NCBI RefSeq assembly: GCF_035621475.1
Contig: NZ_CP141799.1
Span: 3,522,501-3,586,500, forward strand
From: Pseudomonas paeninsulae
Lineage (GTDB): Bacteria; Pseudomonadota; Gammaproteobacteria; Pseudomonadales; Pseudomonadaceae
DNA length: 64,000 nucleotides
Direction: 5' to 3'
The position numbers were made by a program, and so were the translations under genes. Numbering within the stretch: position 1 is the first letter of the stretch; each line of letters opens with the position of its first letter. The notes beneath the pieces were generated by a model. That model had not been told where the DNA came from. It was given only the letters and a program-made list of their open reading frames with translations, and searched no databases. Of this stretch, positions 54,960 to 61,664 are shown piece by piece.

Positions 54960-56854
54960 ATGGCCAAATATCCCGTTGTTGTCTATGGCGCTTCCGGCTA
55001 CACCGGCATGTTGATCATGGACTGGTTAATCGACCAAAACATTCCGTTTACTGCGGTTGCGCGTAACGCCAAGCGCACCCAGGAAATGATGGTCGAGCGC
55101 GTGGTGCGCCTGGAGTCGGCGACCTATGAGATTCTCGAGGTCGAGCATAACGTCGAGTCGCTGACCCAAGCTTTCAAGGGCGCCAAGGTGGTGTGTAATA
55201 CCGTCGGCCCCTTCGTCAGTTTCGGCGCAGCCACCATGGAGGCCGCGCTCAAGGCCGGCTGCCACTACCTCGACACCACCGGTGAACAGGCCCATATCTT
55301 GGCCGCCCGCGAGCAGTTCGGCGAACTCTACCGCCAAGCCGGCCTAGTGCTCTCGCCGTCCATGTCCTACATGTACACCTTCTCCGAGATTGCCGTCGAA
55401 CTGACCTGCCGTATCGCCAACGGACTGCTGGCCGACGGTTTGCCGAGCCAGACCAAGGGCGCCGTGTGGGCCCTGAACGACGTCACTGCCTGGGCCTGCA
55501 CCCTAGGTCAGTGGCGCGCCAACATGACCTGGATTCCGGTTGGCGCACGCAATGCCGCGGAGGAAAATCACTACCTGCTCGACGCCTTCGATTGCGAGGT
55601 GCTGTTCTTCCAGGAATATTTCGCCGAGGTGATCGCCGAGATGCAACCGCACCTGCCCAAGATCAAGCTGTGGATCTGCATCGACGGTGACGCCAAAGCC
55701 GTACCAGGTGCAATTCCCCTGCACAGCTGGATCGCCGAGCAGCCAACTAGCGCGCCGAATGTAGCGGTCGACCTCGACGACGTGGTCGCCCTGATGCCCA
55801 CCGGCGGCACCACCGGCGCACCGAAAGGGGTGATGAACACCCATCGCAGCCTGCAGACCTGGTGCGCGCACATGCTGATTAGCTGCGCCTATAACTCGGC
55901 CGAACACCCGGTCAATCTGGCTGCCGCACCCATCACCCATACCGCCGGCATCCTCACCCTGCCCTGCACCGCCCAAGACGGCACCGTGGTAGTAGTGACC
56001 AAACCGGACCCTGTGTTGATTCTCGGCGCCGTGGCCAAGCACCAGGTGACCGAGTTTTTCCTGCCACCCACGGTGATCTACAAGCTGCTGGGCATCCCCG
56101 GCATCGACCAAGTCGACTTCTCCTCGGTGAAGTACTTGATGTACGGCGCCGCACCGATGTCGGTGAACAAACTGAAAAAAGCCATCGAACTGTGGGGCCC
56201 CATCATGGCCGGCGGTTATGGCCAAACCGAAGCGCCCGCCTCGATCGCCAACCTGCCGCCCAGCCACCATTTCATCAATGGCCAACTCGCCCCGGATGAG
56301 CGCCTGTCATCAGTTGGCCGCCCCGACCCGTTGATCCGGGTAGAGATGATGAACGACGACCAGCAGATTCTGTCGCGCGGTGAAACCGGCGAGATCTGCG
56401 TTCGCGGTGACCTGGTAATGAGGGGCTACTACAAACAACCGCAGAAACCATCATCAACGGCTGGCTGCACACCGGCGATGTCGGCCATATCGACGCCGAA
56501 GGCTACCTGCATATCACCGACTGCAAGAAGGACATGATCATCAGTGGTGGCTTCAATGTGTCTCCCAGCGAAGTCGAGCAGGTGCTTCGGGGCCACCCGG
56601 CGGAGCGAGACTGCTCAGTTATCGGCGTGCCCGACAGCCCGTGGGGCGAAGCGGTCAAGGCGGTAGTTGAACTGAATGCCGGACAGAGCGTCACGGCCGA
56701 AGAACTGATCACCCTGTGCAAGAACCAGCTTGGCTCGGTCAAGTCACCGAAAACCGTCGACTTCGTCGAGTCCCTGCAGCGCAGCCCGGTGGGCAAGGTG
56801 CTGAAGAAAGACCTGCGCGCCCAGTACTGGCAGGACAGCACCCGGAAAATCTGA
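54960..56854 (+). pseudogene. Reductase-ligase chimera, frameshifted (cluster B)
   Basis: Codons 1-148 are the N-terminal NAD(P)-binding part of the saccharopine-dehydrogenase-like protein (compare 47783). At about 55404 the frame passes directly into the acyl-CoA ligase (compare 48938) from its residue 36 onward: FSEIAVEL then TCRIANGLLADG. So a deletion fused two neighbouring genes in frame. A 10-base deletion near 56445 (after GYYKQPQK) then shifts the frame. The C-terminal ligase domain (MIISGGFNVSPSEVEQVLRG...SPVGKVLKKDLRAQ) continues in another frame to 56854. Neither enzyme can be complete. Confidence 0.9.
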
Positions 56855-56881
56855 ACCTTGTTTGAATCTCGGAGAATTGCC

Positions 56882-57715
56882 ATGAATTACGAAAACTTCA
56901 AAACCCTCAGCGTCAGTACCGATAAAGGGGTGGCCTTTGTCACCCTGTCCCACGGCGAGATCAACCTGCTGGACATGGACATGCTGATCGACCTCGACCG
57001 TCTCGGCCGCGAGCTTGAACAGGACGATGAAATCAAGGTGATGGTGCTGCAAAGTGCCAACCCGGACTTCTTCGTCGCCCATGCCGACCTCGGCACCATC
57101 GCCACTCTGCCCAGCGAGCCGGCGGCGCGCGAGGAAACCCTGGGCTGGATCAACCAGGTATTCGACCGCTTGCGCACCAGCAATACAGTCAGCATCGCCA
57201 AGATTCAGGGCCGCGCGCGCGGCGGTGGCAGCGAACTGGCACTGGCCTGCGACATGCGCTTCGGTGAGATTGGCCGGGCGGTGTTCGGTCAGCCCGAGGT
57301 GGGCGTCGGCATCATCCCAGGTGCCGGTGGCACCGTGCGCCTGCCACGTCTGATCGGCCAGGCCCGCGCGTTGGAAATCATCCTCGGCTGCGGCGACATC
57401 AACGCCGTAGTCGCCGAGCGCTACGGCTACCTCAACCGCGCCTTGTCAGCGGCCGAGATTGATATGTTCGTTAGCAGCCTGGCCTACCGTATTGCCGGCT
57501 TCCCGGCTGAGGCTCTGGCACTGGCTAAGGAATCGGTACGCTTCAGCGGCAGCATTGAGGACGAGTTGAACCACGAGGAAGTGGCCTTCCTCAAATCGGT
57601 GCACAGCGAACCGGCCAAGCGCCGCATGGGCGCCGCCTTGGGCATGGGCCTGCAGACCGCGGCCGTGGAAAAGTGCTGCTTTACCCATATCTGGGCGCCG
57701 CTGGCCGGCGTCTGA
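56882..57715 (+). CDS. Enoyl-CoA hydratase/isomerase family protein (cluster B)
   Basis: The ATG at 56882 (GGAG 8 bases upstream) gives 277 residues. Crotonase features: FFVAHADLGTIATL (oxyanion hole), KIQGRARGGGSELALACDMR, FGQPEVGVGIIPGAGGTVRL and PRLIGQARALEIILGCGDIN. Of the two usual glutamates, that in the SEL-type loop is present and the second lies in QPEVGVGI. It hydrates a 2-enoyl-CoA or acts as an isomerase. Cluster A has no hydratase of its own, so this gene may serve both. Confidence 0.93.
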   Translation: MNYENFKTLSVSTDKGVAFVTLSHGEINLLDMDMLIDLDRLGRELEQDDEIKVMVLQSANPDFFVAHADLGTIATLPSEPAAREETLGWINQVFDRLRTSNTVSIAKIQGRARGGGSELALACDMRFGEIGRAVFGQPEVGVGIIPGAGGTVRLPRLIGQARALEIILGCGDINAVVAERYGYLNRALSAAEIDMFVSSLAYRIAGFPAEALALAKESVRFSGSIEDELNHEEVAFLKSVHSEPAKRRMGAALGMGLQTAAVEKCCFTHIWAPLAGV

Positions 57716-57741
57716 GCCGCCACCTCATCAGGAGTACCGTC

Positions 57742-57855
57742 ATGAGTGACATCTATATCGCCGGCATCGCCATGACGGTGTTCGGCCGGCACATGCAGCG
57801 CAGCCTCGACGACTTGGCCCGCGAGGCGCTTGAGGACGAGGTCAAGGATGCCGGC
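57742..57855 (+). pseudogene. SCPx-type thiolase, N-terminal fragment (cluster B)
   Basis: SDIYIAGIAMTVFGRHMQRS, then LDDLAREALEDEVKDAG, parallels the first 38 residues of the thiolase at 51808. The similarity stops at 57855. The following 80 bases include GGTGTCCGGTTTCATTAGAC, which looks like an insertion-sequence end (uncertain). The rest of the gene is gone. Confidence 0.88.
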
Positions 57856-57941
57856 GTTGTTTGGTCATCTGACCCCTCGATCTGGCGAGCATTCTCGTCT
57901 AAATGGGTGTCCGGTTTCATTAGACCACTACACTCTGTAGT

Positions 57942-59006
57942 TCAGCCGAGTTGGGATTGTTGCCGGTATTTGATGGGGCTGATACCGGCAACAGCGCGAA
58001 AGGCATGGGTGAAATTGGTGGCGTCGCCATAGCCCAATCGATAGGCAATTTGGGTAATGTGCTGAGTCGGGTCTTGGAGCATGGCAAGGGCACGCTCATG
58101 GCGAATCTCGATACCCAGTGCGCGCAACGTGGTGCCCTCGGTTGCGAGTCGGCGCGTCAAGGTGGCTGGGCTGATATTCAGCAGTGCCGCGATCTGGTGC
58201 CGAGTTGGCTGGCAACTCTCCGCTTCACGCAGGATCAGCTTAATCCAGTCGCGATGGGAAACCGTGCGTTTTAATTGCTGCTGCGACGCCTGCAGGGTGG
58301 CCGGCGATGCCGCTAACGGCGTCTGGTCAGGAGTATCCGTGAGTGCGGCAGCCACACCCTTAGGCCGAGCCAGTGGCACATCCAGCATGTCTAAAGGAAT
58401 CACGAAGCGCACAGCCGGCAAATCCAGCGCGCCGAAGAAAAACCGGCCGGGCTTTAGTTCGCGATAGCGCGCCTTATGCGGCGGCGCTTCCATCGAGAGA
58501 TAGGTATCAATGGGTTGCAGGTGCTGGCCGAGCATGGCCGCACACTCAACATGGAACGAAACGGCGTAAAGCTCTTCAAAAAACCGCAAGCTCGTCGCGC
58601 TCATGTAGGCCGCAGGGCGGCTGACGTATTCTCCGTGGGTTGTAGTGCGCTGATAGTGCAAGGAAAAGCAGGTCGTAATCAGAGGGCAGAAGCGGCATAA
58701 GGTACGCAGCACGGCGTCCAAGGTGGCGCATTGGCGCAGTAGCATTCCGAGCGCCAGGTGATGGTCAAGCTTGATTCGTTTGCCAAGCTCAAACCCTAGG
58801 TCGGAACGTCCAACGTAGCCTATTGTCGCGGCCAGCACAGTATCGAACTGTGACATGGTCAAAACGTAATCCGCCTGCCCAAACACCCCCGTATTAATGC
58901 CCAAATCAATGAGCGATTGCTGCAACTGACTCAGCTGTTCGCCGCGCACAAAGTCGAGCAAGGGGGCGGCATAGCGGGCGGGGAAAATTGGTTCGTAGAG
59001 CGCCAT
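57942..59006 (-). CDS. AraC-family regulator (OruR/AgmR-like N-terminus)
   Basis: The ATG at 59006, with GGGAGG 6 bases upstream, gives 354 residues. The N-terminal sensor (LLDFVRGEQLSQLQQSLIDL; DLGFELGKRIKLDHHLALGM; HVECAAMLGQHLQPID) matches the Arabinose_bd-type domain. The HTH pair is IAALLNISPATLTRRLATEG and ITQIAYRLGYGDATNFTHAF, then RAVAGISPIKYR. It is divergent from the glutathione-transferase-like gene at 59178 and converges on cluster B. It may regulate either. Confidence 0.92.
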   Translation of the reverse strand: MALYEPIFPARYAAPLLDFVRGEQLSQLQQSLIDLGINTGVFGQADYVLTMSQFDTVLAATIGYVGRSDLGFELGKRIKLDHHLALGMLLRQCATLDAVLRTLCRFCPLITTCFSLHYQRTTTHGEYVSRPAAYMSATSLRFFEELYAVSFHVECAAMLGQHLQPIDTYLSMEAPPHKARYRELKPGRFFFGALDLPAVRFVIPLDMLDVPLARPKGVAAALTDTPDQTPLAASPATLQASQQQLKRTVSHRDWIKLILREAESCQPTRHQIAALLNISPATLTRRLATEGTTLRALGIEIRHERALAMLQDPTQHITQIAYRLGYGDATNFTHAFRAVAGISPIKYRQQSQLG

Positions 59007-59177
59007 ATACGGCCTCCCTTGCAAGCGAAGCACTGATCTTAAATCACAGGTTTAATTTGCGCTTCGATTAGATAATGCAAGCATCCCAACGAACCTGTGA
59101 AGCACCTATCTCGACCCCGCGGCCGGTCAAAATAATGCGCCGACACTGCGGCAGAACAACTCCGGAGGAATGTCACG

Positions 59178-60302
59178 ATGAGCAAGACGGTTGCCAGCTA
59201 CACCCTGTATGGCGCGGAAATGTCCTATTACTCGGGGAAAACGCGCAGCCACCTCTTGCACAAGAGAATACCGTTCAGCGAACAAGAAGCCTCGGCGTGG
59301 GACTATCTGGTCAAGTTTCCACGCGAGGTCGGCTGCTCGGTTGTGCCCGTGGTTCGCTCGCCAGAGGGTGCGTGGCTACAGGACAGTAGCCTAATCATTG
59401 ATCTGCTCGAACAACGTTTTCCGGCGCAACCCGCCGTGCCCGCTTCGCCTGTATTGCGCTTTGCCGCCTATCTGTTCGAACTTTGGGGAGACGAGTTCTG
59501 GCTGCCCGTCGCCATGAGCACCCGCTGGAGCCGGCCTGAGCACAGACCGCTGTTTGTGCAAGAGATCGGTGCCGGCATGCTGCCGGGGTGGCCACGTTTT
59601 TTGCAGGAATTGGCTGGCAACAGGATCGCTAACATGATGAGCGGATTCACCGAGAAGGCCGGGTTCGGTGCCGACATGACGGAGGTGCTCTGCCGTTTTG
59701 CGCATGTTCAGCTCGACGGGCTTGAGGCACATTTTGCCCAGCACAAATTTCTCTTCGGCACTCGCCCATCCCTTGGCGATTACGGTTTGATCGGCCCGCT
59801 GTATGCCCATATCGGTCGCGACCCGTTGTCCAAGCGCGACTTTATAGATAGCCGACCACATGTTGCTGCCTGGATAGCACGCATGTTCGACCCAGCCACT
59901 TCAACGGATGGCGAATTCTTCGCTGACGACCGTCTGCCGGAAACCCTGCAGACCGCATTAGGCTCCATCGTCGACGAGATGATTCATTTTATCGCCGCCT
60001 GCGCGGACGCCGTGCGCAAAACCCCAGTTCTGGATCTCGATGCCAAGAATCCGCCACGGTTTCTTGAAAAGGTGAGCTATCCAATGGCCGGCGCAACCCA
60101 TTGCCGTCCGGCACCAGCGTATGCAGTTTGGCAAGCCCAGCGCATGCTCAAGGTGTTCAACAGAATGGCAGAAGCCGATCAGGACACTGTCCGTGACTGG
60201 CTGCATGGCCTTGGCGCAAGCGACTTGCTCACGCTCGACTTACCCCCCATGCGCCGCGTGGGCGTTGCCGCAGCGCAGGTCACAGCTACGGATGCAGACT
60301 AA
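59178..60302 (+). CDS. Glutathione S-transferase-like protein, 374 residues
   Basis: The N-terminal thioredoxin-like domain (ASYTLYGAEMSYYSGKTRSH; VVPVVRSPEGAWLQDSSLII with the cis-Pro VVPVV; DLLEQRFPAQP) is followed by a GST C-terminal helical domain (FLFGTRPSLGDYGLIGPLYA). An extra helical tail (about residues 260-374) makes it longer than the usual 200-230. GSTs conjugate or isomerise electrophiles. In catabolic clusters they often act as isomerases or etherases. The role here is unknown. GGAGG precedes the ATG. Confidence 0.85.
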   Translation: MSKTVASYTLYGAEMSYYSGKTRSHLLHKRIPFSEQEASAWDYLVKFPREVGCSVVPVVRSPEGAWLQDSSLIIDLLEQRFPAQPAVPASPVLRFAAYLFELWGDEFWLPVAMSTRWSRPEHRPLFVQEIGAGMLPGWPRFLQELAGNRIANMMSGFTEKAGFGADMTEVLCRFAHVQLDGLEAHFAQHKFLFGTRPSLGDYGLIGPLYAHIGRDPLSKRDFIDSRPHVAAWIARMFDPATSTDGEFFADDRLPETLQTALGSIVDEMIHFIAACADAVRKTPVLDLDAKNPPRFLEKVSYPMAGATHCRPAPAYAVWQAQRMLKVFNRMAEADQDTVRDWLHGLGASDLLTLDLPPMRRVGVAAAQVTATDAD

Positions 60303-60311
60303 GGAGTAATC

Positions 60312-60377
60312 ATGGAGTTTGAGTGCAAGGAATACAGTGTCCCCCGGGCAAGTATTCCGAAAAAGTCGTCGATCTGA
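60312..60377 (+). pseudogene. Start of a lost gene after the GST gene
   Basis: ATG with AAGGAG 5 bases upstream, then EFECKEYSVPRASIPKKSSI and a stop. The excellent ribosome site 9 bases after the GST stop suggests a second operon gene whose body was removed by the insertions that follow. Too short to identify. Confidence 0.45.
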
Positions 60378-60497
60378 ATAACCGAAAATTACTATTTCAT
60401 TGGATCAATGCCGCTCCTCAGTCGAGCGGCCTGTTTTGGCCATGACTAGGCCTAGGTCCTGTTGACGTAAGCAGAGCGCTAGAATTTTGCATTTGCC

Positions 60498-60548
60498 ATG
60501 ACCGACAGAAGCCAGCTGAGCGATAACGACTGGGCGCGCATACTGTAG
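60498..60548 (+). pseudogene. IS5-like transposase, N-terminal scrap
   Basis: MTDRSQLSDNDWARIL then TAG. The MTxRSxLSDxxWxRI start is that of IS5-group transposases (DUF4096 segment). The rest has been replaced by an intron-maturase fragment. The upstream CTAGGTCCTGTTGACGTAAG may be part of the element's left end. Confidence 0.6.
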
Positions 60549-60856
60549 TGGACAGAGAGAGCATCCAGTCCTTCGAGGGAAACCTTGGTCCCAATTTGTA
60601 CAAGTTATGGAATCGGATGAGTTCGGGGAGCGATTACCCGTCATCGGTCCGGCAAGTGTTGATCCCCAAAAGTGATGGCCAGTTACGGTCTCTGGGTATT
60701 CCCACCTTTGGCGACCGAGTGGCACAAATGGCAGTTAAGCCCTTTTTCGATACCATCGACCATGACTTGATGATGCGAGCCTTTGAAAAGCATGTCCCCC
60801 GAGAAGTGGATGCGCTTATACATTCGGCGCTGGTTGGAGGCCTCGGTTTGTCCTGA
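60548..60856 (+). pseudogene. Group II intron maturase/reverse transcriptase fragment
   Basis: DRESIQSFEGNLGPNLYKLW, NRMSSGSDYPSSVRQVLIPK and SLGIPTFGDRVAQMAVK match the N-terminal RT region. FFDTIDHDLMMRAFEKHVP, normally about 50 residues further on, follows immediately. So an internal deletion removed the segment between, including the GYRPGRSAHDA-type block. The frame ends soon after, and no maturase domain follows. Confidence 0.85.
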
Positions 60857-61028
60857 CTGACGAAACATGCCAAGTCAGGGATCGGGGAACTCCACAGGCG
60901 TTATATCTCCCCCCCGGGTACTCGCCCCCCCCTACGAGAGGGGGGTCATGTCTGCAATGCATGCTCAGGATGATGACGTAGAGGTTTCATATTGCCCACA
61001 GCGGTCAGTCATCCAGAGGAATACCGCC
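60857..61028. other. Spacer before the cupin gene with two hairpins
   Basis: CCTGACT...AGTCAGG (about 60853-60879) and a strong CCCCCC-TACGAGA-GGGGGG hairpin (about 60926-60946). A frame upstream of the cupin start is open but shows no coding character. I see no intron domain V, so the 3' end of the group II intron appears to be missing. Confidence 0.45.
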
Positions 61029-61505
61029 ATGATGTACGAAAGCATCGATACCGCAGTCATTAACGATGAAGACCTGCCATGGGTTCCATTCGCCCCCTAC
61101 AGCGAAGAAGTCTTCATCAAATACATCAAATGCGACCCGATCCGCGGCGAGACCATCACCCTGCTCAAGGCTCCAGCTGGCACTACGCTGCCTAAACACC
61201 ACCACTCCGGCACCGTGATCGTCTACACCATCAAGGGTGCCTGGAAGTACATCGAGCACGACTGGGTTTCCAAGGTCGGCGGTGTGGTGTTCGAAACCGC
61301 CGGCACCAGCCATACCCCGATTGCGCTAGCCGAATACGGTGATGAAATCGTCACCCTGAACATCACCCAGGGCGACCTGCTGTATTACGACGAGCACGAC
61401 AACATCTGCGCCATCGAGAACTGGAAGACCGGCGTGCAGCGCTATCGGGCCTTCTGCGAAGCCAATGGTATCGAAGCCAAGGACATCACCAGTTTTTCGG
61501 TCTGA
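61029..61505 (+). CDS. Cupin protein, 2,4'-dihydroxyacetophenone-dioxygenase-like
   Basis: The ATG at 61029 (GAGGA 8 bases upstream) gives 158 residues. A single cupin domain has PAGTTLPKHHHSGTVIVYTI (His cluster of motif 1) and EYGDEIVTLNITQGDLLYYD (motif 2 region). The start EDLPWVPFAPYSEEVFIKYI is typical of proteins annotated as 2,4'-dihydroxyacetophenone dioxygenase family (ChrR-like cupins). The true reaction of most members is unknown. It lies 159 bases before the sulfatase in the same direction, possibly as one operon. Confidence 0.82.
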   Translation: MMYESIDTAVINDEDLPWVPFAPYSEEVFIKYIKCDPIRGETITLLKAPAGTTLPKHHHSGTVIVYTIKGAWKYIEHDWVSKVGGVVFETAGTSHTPIALAEYGDEIVTLNITQGDLLYYDEHDNICAIENWKTGVQRYRAFCEANGIEAKDITSFSV

Positions 61506-61664
61506 CCCGCCCCGGCGCTCCTCGCATCAGTGTGGGGAGCACCAGCAGCAATCGAAGCCAGCTGCAACCTGCGTAGGTTTCATGCTGCCCCCGGCAGGCA
61601 CCCGCGCCCAGCCCCCTAGAGCGGTGAAAGCCGCTCAGAAAAACAACAATGGATGGAGATACCC

